Source of the DNA: CAYQQU01 sp964419545
GTDB taxonomy: Bacteria > Bacteroidota > Bacteroidia > Chitinophagales > Saprospiraceae
Reading direction: 5' to 3'
NCBI GenBank assembly: GCA_964419545.1
Contig: CAYQQU010000112.1
Location: 1-11,944, forward strand
DNA length: 11,944 nt
In this document: piece by piece, positions 4,864 to 11,944 of the stretch
Layout of the letters: each line of letters begins with the position of its first letter
Position numbering within the stretch: the first letter of the stretch is position 1
Translations under genes and position numbers: made by a program
Notes under the pieces: generated by a model
What the model saw: only the letters and a program-made list of their open reading frames with translations
What the model was told of the DNA's origin: nothing
Database searches by the model: none

Positions 4864-5907
4864 CTACCTTACCGCTACCCGCAACAACAAACTATCCGCC
4901 GTCATATAAAGCTTTGATTGGTCTGGGTTAAACGCACAGTTGGCCGTCGCCTGGCCGGTTCGTATCGTACCGATATGTTCCCCTTCGGAGGTGATCACCA
5001 GCACGCCGCCGGGGCCGGTGGCGAAGATCGTACCGCTGCGGTGCACTTTGAGGCCGTCGGGCAGACCAGGCGCCTGCCCCACCAGCGGGGTCACATCGAG
5101 CAGCACGCCGCCACCGGTGATGTTCCGTTCTTCATCCAGTGTGTAAGCCAGGTACCAGGCCCGTTCCGGGTCCGACACTGCGACGTACAAAGTTTTTTCA
5201 TCGGGTGACAGCGCCACCCCATTGGGTCGGGTAAGCGTATCGACGAGCAAGGTCAGTGCGCCGTCCGGCGACAGCCGGTAGACGCCCTGAAAATCGAGTT
5301 CTTTTTCCGGGTCGTCGGCCTGGCCGGCCAGTCCGTAGGGCGGATCGGTAAAAAAAACGTTGCCCGCCGCGTCGCACACCAGGTCGTTGGGGCTGTTGAA
5401 GCGCTTGCCCCGGTAGGCGTCGGCCAGGGTAGTAAATTGGGGTTCCGGCGCGTCCAGCGGCGCCTCCAGGCGGGCGATGCGGCGGTCGCCGTGCTGGCAG
5501 AGCAGGAGGTGGCCGGCGGTATCCAGCGCCAGGCCGTTGGAGCCCGGTTCGGTGCTGCGCGTTGCCTCGCCGGTGAAGCCGGAAGGTTCGAGAAAAACGG
5601 TCGCGGTGCTGTCGCCGGGGCGCCATTGGTAGATGCGGTTCTCGGGCACGTCGGAGAAGATCAGTTGCTCCAGCTCCGGCAGCCAGAGCGGGCCTTCCGA
5701 CCAGGTGAAGCCGGCGGCGAGGACCTCGATCGCGGCGTCTTCGGCAAGGTATTCGTCGAGGCGAGGATCGAGGCGCGCGATCTGGCCGGTGGTGGGGTAG
5801 GTCATGGCTTCGGTGATATTTGACGTGTCAGAAGATGGGCTGCTGCAGGTGCAGGAGAACAGGGCCAATACAATCATCCACGAAGGAAAAGCGGGTTGGT
5901 GGGTCAT
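4864..5907 (-). CDS. SMP-30/gluconolactonase (LRE) family lipoprotein
   Basis: These 347 residues form a six-bladed beta-propeller hydrolase that probably opens sugar lactones. The characteristic residues are present: Glu71 in WSEGP, Asn174 in NSPNDL, Asn229 in RPNG and Asp284 in LPDG. By analogy with human SMP-30, Glu71, Asn229 and Asp284 bind the divalent metal and Asn174 contributes to the substrate site. The N-terminus has a hydrophobic stretch (residues 8-18) and a possible lipobox LFSC with Cys19, followed by a Ser/Thr-rich linker, so the enzyme is likely periplasmic or surface-exposed. The gene is convergent with the operon that ends at 4720 and divergent from the TonB receptor. The actual substrate is not determined by sequence. 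Length and motif spacing are normal. Confidence 0.87.
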   Translation of the reverse strand: MTHQPAFPSWMIVLALFSCTCSSPSSDTSNITEAMTYPTTGQIARLDPRLDEYLAEDAAIEVLAAGFTWSEGPLWLPELEQLIFSDVPENRIYQWRPGDSTATVFLEPSGFTGEATRSTEPGSNGLALDTAGHLLLCQHGDRRIARLEAPLDAPEPQFTTLADAYRGKRFNSPNDLVCDAAGNVFFTDPPYGLAGQADDPEKELDFQGVYRLSPDGALTLLVDTLTRPNGVALSPDEKTLYVAVSDPERAWYLAYTLDEERNITGGGVLLDVTPLVGQAPGLPDGLKVHRSGTIFATGPGGVLVITSEGEHIGTIRTGQATANCAFNPDQSKLYMTADSLLLRVAVR

Positions 5908-5910
5908 TTT

Positions 5911-5943
5911 TTTGCGTTCTGGTATTGTGGAGCAATAAATTTA
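5911..5943 (+). promoter_or_regulatory. Candidate Bacteroidota promoter reading towards the TonB receptor
   Basis: TTTG (5911-5914) is followed after 21 bases by TAAATTTA (5936-5943), which fits TTTG-N17-23-TAnnTTTG apart from the last base. The -7 element is itself palindromic, but I find no matching TTTG for the opposite strand at the right distance, so the plus orientation is favoured. If it is real, the transcript runs through the 186-bp inverted-repeat element before reaching the receptor gene at 6247. Confidence 0.35.
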
Positions 5944-5980
5944 ATGAAAGCAAACGGCAGAAAGGTTATTCATCCTTCCC

Positions 5981-6166
5981 TTAACCCGGATTATTCATGG
6001 GTTCTTCGTCATGAGAAGCCAAAATGGTTGGCCGGCTTACGTCCGCGCAAGAGGGCAACACGGAAGCGTATTCCCCAGATACAGTGAGTATCGACCAACG
6101 AGCAAACGCAAGAATGGCGGCCAGGTTGGCTTCGCAATAGATTAATCCATGAATAATCCGGGTTAA
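5981..6166. mobile_element. 186-bp MITE-like element with perfect 20-bp terminal inverted repeats
   Basis: The left end TTAACCCGGATTATTCATGG (5981-6000) is exactly the reverse complement of the right end (6147-6166). Imperfect symmetry continues inwards: GAAGCCAA at 6015-6022 mirrors TTGGCTTC at 6126-6133, nearly equidistant from the ends. The interior has no credible gene. The flanking bases are TCCC on the left and CCCC on the right, so a short target duplication of three C residues is possible but not distinctive. This is the structure of a non-autonomous transposable element mobilised by a related transposase elsewhere. I suspect the IS1380 group from the look of the ends, but cannot confirm it. 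The rest of the 339-base intergenic space 5908-6246 holds only the promoter candidate. Confidence 0.75.
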
Positions 6167-6246
6167 CCCCATTTACAACCCTCACCGCGGTCGGGGGATA
6201 CCGGTTTCGCCCGGAAGCCCCCCACCTCCGGTGAATAAAAAAACCA

Positions 6247-9129
6247 ATGATGAAAACCAAATGTAAATTGCTCGTCCTGCTGTTCTTTTGCTTCACTGCC
6301 CTACTCTCGGCACAGACGACCATCACCGGCGCCGTCACCGACGCCGAAACCGGCGAGCCGCTAATCGGCGCCAACGTCGAGATCAAAAACAAACTCCTCG
6401 GAACCGTTACCAATGTAGACGGCGTCTTCGAGCTGACGACCGAAGCGCCGCCGCCCTTCACGCTCGTCGTTTCGTACGTCGGTTACCAGACGACGGAACA
6501 GTTGATCGAGGAGGGCGCCAAATCGCTTTCTTTCTCCCTGCAACCTGGCCTGTTACTCACCAGCGACGTGGTGGTGTCGGCCTCCCGCGTGGAGGAGCGC
6601 ATCCTGGAATCGCCGGTAACCATCGAGAAGATGGACCCCATCACCATCCGGCAGACCGCCGCTCCGGATTTCTACGACGGCATCGCCCAGCTCAAAGGGG
6701 TACAGAGCTTCCAGGGCAGCCTGACCTTCAACAGCATCAACACCCGCGGCTTCGGCTCCAACGGCAACGAACGCTTCGTACAGCTGATCGACGGCGTCGA
6801 CAATTCTTCGCCCCTGCTCAACTTCCCCATGGGCAACGTTGTGGGCCTCTCCGAATTGGACGCCCATAGCGTTGAACTGGTGCCGGGGGCAGCCTCCGCG
6901 CTCTACGGGCCGAACGCCTTCAACGGCATCCTCCTGATGCGTAGCAAGAGCCCGTTTGAATATCCGGGCCTCAGCGTGCAAACCAAATACGGCCTGACCG
7001 ATTCCGACCCGACCGGCTCCAACGGCTACTATCAGGTGGCCGCGCGCTACGCACAGCGCCTGGGCGATCGATTCGCCTTCAAGATCAATGCCGCCTACCT
7101 GGAGGGCACGGATTGGCAGGCCAACGATTACACGACCGGCCGCGCCACCCTGGCGACGCCCAATCCTGCGGCGGTAGGCGAACCGGCCTTCGACGGGCTG
7201 AATACCTACGGCGATGAAACGCAGATCTTGCTGCCGATGCCGGCGCTGACCTCAGCGTTTGTCGATCAACTTGGCCCTCCCATTTCACTGGAGACCGGCA
7301 TTCCTTTACCCCAGGTACAAGCCATGCTCTCGGACTTTATCCCTACTCTGGGGACGCTGGACCTCCGACGCACCGGATTGCCGGAGGAAAACCTGCTCGA
7401 CGACGATCAGGCCAGGAGCCTTAAACTCAGCGGCGCCTTACACTACCGCTTAACGGACGCCGTGGAGCTGCAGTACGCCTATCAGTTCGGCCAGGGCTCG
7501 ACCGTATTCCAGGGGGGCGACCGCTACGTCATCCGCGATTTTACGCAGGCCTACCACAAGGTCGAAGTACAACATCCCGACTTCCGGGCGCGCGCCTACG
7601 CTACGCTGACCGGGGCCGGTGATTCTTACAACCTCTCGGCGGTAGGCGCTTACGCCAACGAGGCTTTTTCACCCACCGAAGACGAGTGGGCGCCCACCTA
7701 CGGCGGCGCTTTCATTTACTACCTGCTGCCTTATTATACGCAGGGAGCAGACATCACGCCCGCGCTGGCGGAAGCCCACGCCTTTGCCCGGGCCGCAGCG
7801 GATGCGAAGGTCCCGGCCGTCGACGCACCGGCGTTCAACCAGGTCGTCTCGCAAGTACGCAGCAACATGTTGGGAAGCGACCCGCCCGGCGCTGCTTTCT
7901 ACGATAAATCGCGCTTGTACCACGCCGAGCTGAACTACGACCTCAGCCGCCACATCGACGTACTCGATATCCAGCTGGGCGGTAATTTCCGGCGGTACGA
8001 CCTCTTCTCCGACGGCACCGTTTACAACGAAAACCCCGACGGGGAAGGCGATAACGAACGGATCGACATCGATGAATACGGCATGTACGCTCAGTTCGGG
8101 AAACGCCTGTTCGCCAACCGCCTGAAACTGACCGGCTCACTGCGCTACGATAAAAACGAGAACTTCGAAGGGCAGGTCTCGCCGCGCCTCTCCGCCGTCT
8201 ACACGACCGGTAAAGAACGCGAGCACAACGTCCGGGCTTCCTTCCAGACCGGCTTCCGCAATCCTACCACCCAGGATCAGTACATCTTCTTCCCGCTGGG
8301 CGACATCTTCATGATCGGCAGCACCGAAGCAAATGCCGGGGCTTACGGGTTCCACCACGGCGGCGCCTACACCAACGCCTCCTACCAGGCCTTCCTGCAG
8401 TCGGCGCTGATGGGGCAACCCAATCCCAACCTGCTGGAAGTAATTGACCTCGAGTTTATCCAGCCCGAACAGATCCAGGTATTCGAATTGGGGTATAAGG
8501 GGCTGATCGAAGAGAAGCTGCTGTTGGACGTCAATGCTTATTTCAACCGCTACGAAAACTTCATCGCGCAGGAGGTAGTCCGGCCGATCGATGGATTTAC
8601 GCACCAGGGTGCTTATTTGCCGGGCGTCAATGATATGCTGACCGGCGCCGCTTCCTCGGCGATCGGCGTGCGCGCCATGGTCAACGCAGAAGAGGTGCTG
8701 ACCTCCTGGGGCGCCGGCCTCGGACTGGCGTACGAACTACCGGCCGATTTCAAGTTTTACGGCCACTACAACTACACGGATTACGAAGTGGACGATCCGG
8801 GGCCAGACTTTGAGTCCCGTTTCAACATGCCGTTACACAAATTTACCGTCGGACTGGCGCACCGCAGGCTGTTCAACGGCAAAGTCGGTTTTGACCTGCA
8901 TTACCGCTGGCAGGATACCTTCCGCTGGGAGAGCACCTTCGGCGCGACGGATATTCCGAGCATCGGACTGCTGAACGCACAGGTCAATTACACCGTCAAG
9001 CCCCTGCGGACCACCGTTAAGCTGGGCGCTACCAACCTGCTGGGCGACGACTACCGCAACAACATGGGCGGACCGTTTATCGGGCAGCTGTTTTACCTTG
9101 GTTTGACGTATGATCAGTTTTTGAACTGA
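6247..9129 (+). CDS. TonB-dependent outer membrane receptor
   Basis: These 960 residues form a receptor for active uptake across the outer membrane, powered by TonB-ExbBD. The signal peptide spans residues 1-22 (LLSA before Gln23). It is followed by a carboxypeptidase-regulatory-like domain of about 80 residues (TITGAVTDAETGEPLIGANVEI to FSLQPG). Next come a TonB-box-like DVVVSASR, the plug (about 120-235, with the typical VELVPGAASALYGPNAFNGIL), and a beta-barrel of about 720 residues ending FYLGLTYDQF. The start may be either of two adjacent ATG codons (6247, 6250). No SusD-like lipoprotein or glycan hydrolase is adjacent, so this is not a SusC pair and the substrate is unknown; siderophores, vitamins or peptides are all possible. 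It is divergent from the lactonase gene, with a mobile element between them, and is followed by its own terminator. Confidence 0.93.
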   Translation: MMKTKCKLLVLLFFCFTALLSAQTTITGAVTDAETGEPLIGANVEIKNKLLGTVTNVDGVFELTTEAPPPFTLVVSYVGYQTTEQLIEEGAKSLSFSLQPGLLLTSDVVVSASRVEERILESPVTIEKMDPITIRQTAAPDFYDGIAQLKGVQSFQGSLTFNSINTRGFGSNGNERFVQLIDGVDNSSPLLNFPMGNVVGLSELDAHSVELVPGAASALYGPNAFNGILLMRSKSPFEYPGLSVQTKYGLTDSDPTGSNGYYQVAARYAQRLGDRFAFKINAAYLEGTDWQANDYTTGRATLATPNPAAVGEPAFDGLNTYGDETQILLPMPALTSAFVDQLGPPISLETGIPLPQVQAMLSDFIPTLGTLDLRRTGLPEENLLDDDQARSLKLSGALHYRLTDAVELQYAYQFGQGSTVFQGGDRYVIRDFTQAYHKVEVQHPDFRARAYATLTGAGDSYNLSAVGAYANEAFSPTEDEWAPTYGGAFIYYLLPYYTQGADITPALAEAHAFARAAADAKVPAVDAPAFNQVVSQVRSNMLGSDPPGAAFYDKSRLYHAELNYDLSRHIDVLDIQLGGNFRRYDLFSDGTVYNENPDGEGDNERIDIDEYGMYAQFGKRLFANRLKLTGSLRYDKNENFEGQVSPRLSAVYTTGKEREHNVRASFQTGFRNPTTQDQYIFFPLGDIFMIGSTEANAGAYGFHHGGAYTNASYQAFLQSALMGQPNPNLLEVIDLEFIQPEQIQVFELGYKGLIEEKLLLDVNAYFNRYENFIAQEVVRPIDGFTHQGAYLPGVNDMLTGAASSAIGVRAMVNAEEVLTSWGAGLGLAYELPADFKFYGHYNYTDYEVDDPGPDFESRFNMPLHKFTVGLAHRRLFNGKVGFDLHYRWQDTFRWESTFGATDIPSIGLLNAQVNYTVKPLRTTVKLGATNLLGDDYRNNMGGPFIGQLFYLGLTYDQFLN

Positions 9130-9140
9130 TCTGGATATGA

Positions 9141-9174
9141 AAAATCGGAAGCCTGCCGGGCTTCCGGTTTTTTT
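9141..9174 (+). terminator. Rho-independent terminator of the TonB receptor gene
   Basis: CGGAAGCC (9146-9153) pairs perfectly with GGCTTCCG (9159-9166) around a five-base loop. The stem is extended by an A tract on the left and followed by seven T residues (9168-9174). It begins 12 bases after the receptor stop codon. The flanking A tract could let it work in both directions, but the nearest opposing gene ends more than 500 bases away. Confidence 0.85.
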
Positions 9175-9223
9175 CGACGAAAGATCAAAAATAAAATTGC
9201 AACCTCAAATATAAGCGCATAGC

Positions 9224-9511
9224 TTGACCCGTTTTCACGCATCTGGTGTCAGTATCAGATGCTTTTATTACCGGGGACTTCGCTCCAAAGATACTGCCCG
9301 TCAGGTCGTACTGGAAAATAATTTTTACCTGCAGCAAACAGACCTGGTATTCCTCGCCCTTTCGCTACCCGCACCAACCTTTCAAGAAGGCCGGTTCTAC
9401 CGCTTGTATTACCAGTTGCTGGCAACGCCCGACAACATTGTGTACGAGGGTTATGGCGACCTTTTGATCTGCGCTACCGACTATCTGAACGTCGGGGAAG
9501 ATTGTTTTTGA
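9224..9511 (+). CDS. Doubtful 95-codon frame, possibly a gene remnant
   Basis: The frame opens only with a TTG and has no promoter or ribosome-binding evidence. Its last ~65 residues look protein-like (LENNFYLQQTDLVFLALSLPAP, then GRFYRLYYQLLATPDNIVYEGYGDLLI), while the first ~25 look like random translation. In an overlapping frame, GTG at 9246 opens VSVSDAFITGDFAPKI, which is also protein-like. A frameshift near 9290 in a decayed gene is therefore possible. The frame ends four bases before the second inverted-repeat element, so that element may have truncated the 3' end or supplied the stop region. No family is recognised. Confidence 0.3.
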   Translation: MTRFHASGVSIRCFYYRGLRSKDTARQVVLENNFYLQQTDLVFLALSLPAPTFQEGRFYRLYYQLLATPDNIVYEGYGDLLICATDYLNVGEDCF

Positions 9512-9515
9512 GCTA

Positions 9516-9633
9516 GTGTGTAACAAAAATTTTGCTGAGTTTTTCTTGAAAAGAAATCCTGCTAAGCCTTTAAAATCAACTACTTAATTGAAAAACTCAG
9601 CAAAAGTTTTTACAAGGAACTCGTGTTACACAC
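9516..9633. mobile_element. 118-bp inverted-repeat element, MITE-like, with asymmetric arms
   Basis: GTGTGTAACA (9516-9525) mirrors TGTTACACAC (9624-9633). An inner block of about 20 bases around TTTGCTGAGTTTTTC (9531-9545) mirrors 9590-9604 and the bases beyond. The right arm carries about 13 extra bases (9612-9624) between the two matching blocks that the left arm lacks, so the element appears derived from a longer symmetrical one by a small deletion. There is no coding capacity in the 44-base centre. It could equally form a large hairpin in RNA between the convergent receptor and peptidase genes. No clear target-site duplication is seen. The remaining space 9634-9726 shows nothing I can support. 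Confidence 0.65.
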
Positions 9634-9726
9634 CACTGATTAAGAGCCAGAAGGTGCGTTTCCCATATCCGAAACATTAGCGGTAAAAGCTTCTCCGGGA
9701 AATAGGGAAAAAATCGCGAAACGCTT

Positions 9727-11865
9727 TCACTCCAATCGTTCCCAGGTAAACTGGTTGCCCAAACGCTCCCCTTTGTATTTGACGATCGCGCCCTTTCTGT
9801 TTCTCAAAAAGGTAATCGTAAAGGTACCGTCAGGCGTACCGAACCGATCTTCGCCCACGGGCAGCAACAAATAGCTATTCCCGCTGGCGTACGATTCGAA
9901 CAGTAGGTGCCCGCTGCCGGCGGTTACGCGTGCGACCGCATCATTCCCCAGGCTATAGCGACCGGCGTATTCGTCGAGCGCCTGCTTAGCAGCAGCTTCG
10001 TCATTCAGAAAATAATTGTCCGACTTATCGCCGTCCGGCAGCCGGACGTTAAGAAAAACGCGTTGGGGAAGCTCTCGTCGCTCCAATTCGATGGTTACCT
10101 GGTCCTGACCGTCTTTCCAGATGGCCACGCCGGCATTGTGGCGCAAGGTGTCACCGGGAGCAAATACGGCCGTCAGTTGTACGGAGATGGGTTTATTGCC
10201 CTTCTTTACGACGCTTACCATGCCTGGCGCCACCGCCGCGATGCCCAGGTCGGGATAGCCGTACTCAGTAAACCAGGGCTTCCAGAACCAGCTGAGGTCC
10301 TGGCCCGAGATATCGTCGAAAGAAAAGAAAAAGTCGTAGGGCGTAGGCGCTTTATAGGCCCAGCGCTCCATGTAGCCCTGCAGGCATGCTTTGAACGTGG
10401 CCGCCCCCAGGGCTTCCTCCAATAATCCGTAAATGAAGGAGGGATGGGTATAGGAGGTATACCCGTAATTATCGGAGGTTTGGTATTCGGTCGAGGTGAT
10501 CATCGGTACGTTGGTTTGGGAGCCCAGGGTTCTTTCCAGGTAAAACCGGCGGTCCACCGATTGTTCCAGCGTGCTTTCAAAACCGGTCATGGCTTTCAGC
10601 GCCCGCAGGTCCATAAAATCGGCCCAGCCTTCGTCCATCCAGGCGTATTTTTCTTCGTTGATGCGCACGTAGAAAGGCACGTACATATGGTACATCTCGT
10701 GTGCGATCAGGCCGATCATGGAATTTTCACTATTGCTCGAACCGTTATTGGCCATCATGGGAAACTCCATGCCGCCGTCCCGATAGGGCTTAAAGAAGCT
10801 GGTGAACTCCGGATAGGGATAAGGAATACCCGGCATATTTTCCGAAAAGTAGCGCATGATATCGCGCTGCCATTCCGTCGCTTTTGCACAGGCATCGCTG
10901 CGGGAAGCCGGATAAACCGAATGGATGCGGACGCGGCGGTTGGCGACAGGCAGGCTGGCGGCATCCCAGAGGAAATCGTCGCTGAACGCAAAGGCGAAAT
11001 CGGGGACGCTGTCGGCCCGGAAGCGCCAGGTATCGGTCAGCATGGTCAGGCCCTGCTTCCGGTCTTCTTCTCCGATGATGGTCACCGTCTCTTCCGCGGT
11101 GGCGGCGGCCCGGTAGCGTTCAAGGACCGGAGCGGGCAATACGGCTTCGGCATTTTGCAGGACGCCCGTCGCCCAGACGGTATATTCCCGGGGCAAGGTG
11201 ATGGCGACCTCGAAATCCGACAGCTCGCTGTAAAATTCGGCTATGCCCAGCCAGCTGTTCGTATCCCAGCCGTCGATGTCATCGTAAACGGAAACTTTGG
11301 GGTACCAGTATCCCACGAAGCAGGTGCGGTCAGCGACGTAGCCGACTCTGCCCACATCGGCCGTCAATTGTTCTTCCCAGTATATTTCTGCGGTGAGCTG
11401 TTTGCCGGGCGGCAGCGGGTCATCCAATACGATGCGCAGGTTGGTGCCGTAGCGCCGCGCCCGGCTCCGGTCGGTCAGGTCCACAAGCCGGCCGTTTATC
11501 CGCAGCGCGCTGATCTGGACCCCGTCGGTGACCAGGCTCTCCGGGAGCGGTTCGTCGCGTACGTTGCCCTTGCGGGTAACGTCATACAGAAGCGTCAGGT
11601 AGAGATTGGCCAGGGTATTCGGGCTGTTATTGGTGTAAACGATGGTCGCCCGGCCCTGGATCTGACGCTTCTCCGGCGCTACTTGCACGCGGATGTCGTA
11701 ATCGGCGTGGTTCTGCCAGTAATTTGGCCCGGGTTTTCCCTCCGGTGAACGGGCGCCGGCCCGGTAGGCTTTCCGGATCTCGGAAGGGATGAATAGGTTG
11801 CCTTGCTGCGCTTCGGAGAACAGGAAGCCCAGCAGGCACAAAAACAGCAGGGTAATGTCTTTCAT
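9727..11865 (-). CDS. Secreted M1-family metallopeptidase (aminopeptidase-like)
   Basis: These 712 residues open with a signal peptide (hydrophobic residues 5-16, cleavage likely after SEA before Gln20), so the protein is exported. An N-terminal beta-sandwich domain (about 50-240) is followed by the catalytic gluzincin domain. GGMEF (364-368) takes the place of the GAMEN substrate motif. The zinc site is HEMYH (389-393), with the third ligand Glu412 in MDEGWADF, exactly HExxH-x18-E. Tyr472 in SYTHPSFIYG fits the transition-state tyrosine. An extension after about residue 560 ends in a beta-rich segment (DEYAGRYSLG to the C-terminus) that resembles the DUF3471-type module added to some Bacteroidota hydrolases; that assignment is tentative. 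The likely job is peptide trimming outside the cytoplasm for nutrition. It is convergent with the receptor side and starts 14 bases from the right repeat arm, so its promoter must lie in or beyond that repeat. Confidence 0.92.
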   Translation of the reverse strand: MKDITLLFLCLLGFLFSEAQQGNLFIPSEIRKAYRAGARSPEGKPGPNYWQNHADYDIRVQVAPEKRQIQGRATIVYTNNSPNTLANLYLTLLYDVTRKGNVRDEPLPESLVTDGVQISALRINGRLVDLTDRSRARRYGTNLRIVLDDPLPPGKQLTAEIYWEEQLTADVGRVGYVADRTCFVGYWYPKVSVYDDIDGWDTNSWLGIAEFYSELSDFEVAITLPREYTVWATGVLQNAEAVLPAPVLERYRAAATAEETVTIIGEEDRKQGLTMLTDTWRFRADSVPDFAFAFSDDFLWDAASLPVANRRVRIHSVYPASRSDACAKATEWQRDIMRYFSENMPGIPYPYPEFTSFFKPYRDGGMEFPMMANNGSSNSENSMIGLIAHEMYHMYVPFYVRINEEKYAWMDEGWADFMDLRALKAMTGFESTLEQSVDRRFYLERTLGSQTNVPMITSTEYQTSDNYGYTSYTHPSFIYGLLEEALGAATFKACLQGYMERWAYKAPTPYDFFFSFDDISGQDLSWFWKPWFTEYGYPDLGIAAVAPGMVSVVKKGNKPISVQLTAVFAPGDTLRHNAGVAIWKDGQDQVTIELERRELPQRVFLNVRLPDGDKSDNYFLNDEAAAKQALDEYAGRYSLGNDAVARVTAGSGHLLFESYASGNSYLLLPVGEDRFGTPDGTFTITFLRNRKGAIVKYKGERLGNQFTWERLE

Positions 11866-11879
11866 TGCGATTGTTTTTT

Positions 11880-11929
11880 AGAGCTTGTTCGGAGGTAGTG
11901 CTTTTGAAGCGAAAAACTCAGATTTTGGG
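11880..11929. repeat. Right arm of the 50-bp inverted repeat
   Basis: This is the reverse complement of 1-50 with one mismatch (C11890). On the minus strand it lies between outside sequence and the peptidase start codon, separated from that ATG by 14 bases (11866-11879). The sequence continues to 11944 past the arm, but comparison with the left copy is impossible because the window begins there. If both arms are the same end of an insertion sequence, the element proper lies to the right of this point. I see no obvious TAnnTTTG promoter on the minus strand within the arm. Confidence 0.85.
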
Positions 11930-11944
11930 TTCTCCCGAAGGGAT

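Noticed and set aside
6009..6461. Minus-strand frames within and beyond the 186-bp element
   Set aside because: They run through the terminal repeats and into the antisense of the TonB receptor signal peptide, and no transposase motif is visible.
6247..9129. SusC-type receptor of a polysaccharide utilisation locus
   Set aside because: There is no SusD-like lipoprotein or glycoside hydrolase adjacent. The neighbouring lactonase is on the opposite strand and separated by a mobile element.
10444..11748. A 434-codon open frame on the plus strand opposite the M1 peptidase
   Set aside because: It is the antisense shadow of a GC-rich coding sequence. The opposite strand carries complete catalytic motifs (HExxH-x18-E), and the plus-strand translation lacks any recognisable domain or signal.

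Overview
The window looks like a stretch of chromosome from a Bacteroidota bacterium of fairly high GC, most likely of the Saprospiria type (Lewinella or Haliscomenobacter-like). The lineage is inferred from several features. There is a TonB receptor with an N-terminal carboxypeptidase-regulatory-like domain. There are SPI and SPII signal peptides, a DUF983 protein and a Bacteroidota-style Crp/Fnr regulator. Promoter candidates of the TTG-N20-TAnnTTTA type occur, and Shine-Dalgarno sequences are largely absent. No rRNA, tRNA, CRISPR array or intact transposase is visible.

Layout. (1) Positions 1-50 are one arm of a 50-bp inverted repeat whose partner lies at 11880-11929. (2) On the minus strand, 72-1146 holds a lipoprotein gene and, just upstream, a truncated paralogue matching only its C-terminal module. 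(3) On the plus strand, 1318-2085 holds two paralogous ArsR-family repressors separated by a terminator, each with an AT-rich dyad upstream. The first has a dyad placed between its promoter elements. (4) Positions 2085-2410 are three near-identical 110-bp tandem repeats starting in the stop codon of the second arsR. (5) On the plus strand, 2460-4720 is a compact five-gene operon: methyltransferase, DUF983 protein, an unannotated 56-residue protein, a Crp/Fnr regulator and a two-TM membrane protein. (6) A convergent minus-strand SMP-30/gluconolactonase-like lipoprotein lies at 4864-5907. (7) A 339-bp divergent intergenic region carries a 186-bp miniature element with perfect 20-bp terminal inverted repeats. 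(8) A large TonB-dependent receptor at 6247-9129 ends in a strong terminator. (9) Positions 9175-9726 hold a doubtful small reading frame and a second, 118-bp inverted-repeat element. (10) A secreted M1-family metallopeptidase on the minus strand (9727-11865) starts 14 bases from the right-hand arm of the 50-bp repeat.

How the parts relate. The receptor, the lipoprotein lactonase and the secreted peptidase are cell-envelope or nutrient-acquisition functions, but there is no SusD partner or glycoside hydrolase, so this is not a polysaccharide utilisation locus. The central operon couples a regulator to two small membrane proteins and a methyltransferase. Its function cannot be deduced from sequence. 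The most unusual aspect is the density of non-coding repeat structure: three unrelated inverted-repeat elements plus a 110-bp satellite array in 12 kb, with almost every intergenic space occupied. No convincing new defence or catalytic system is visible.
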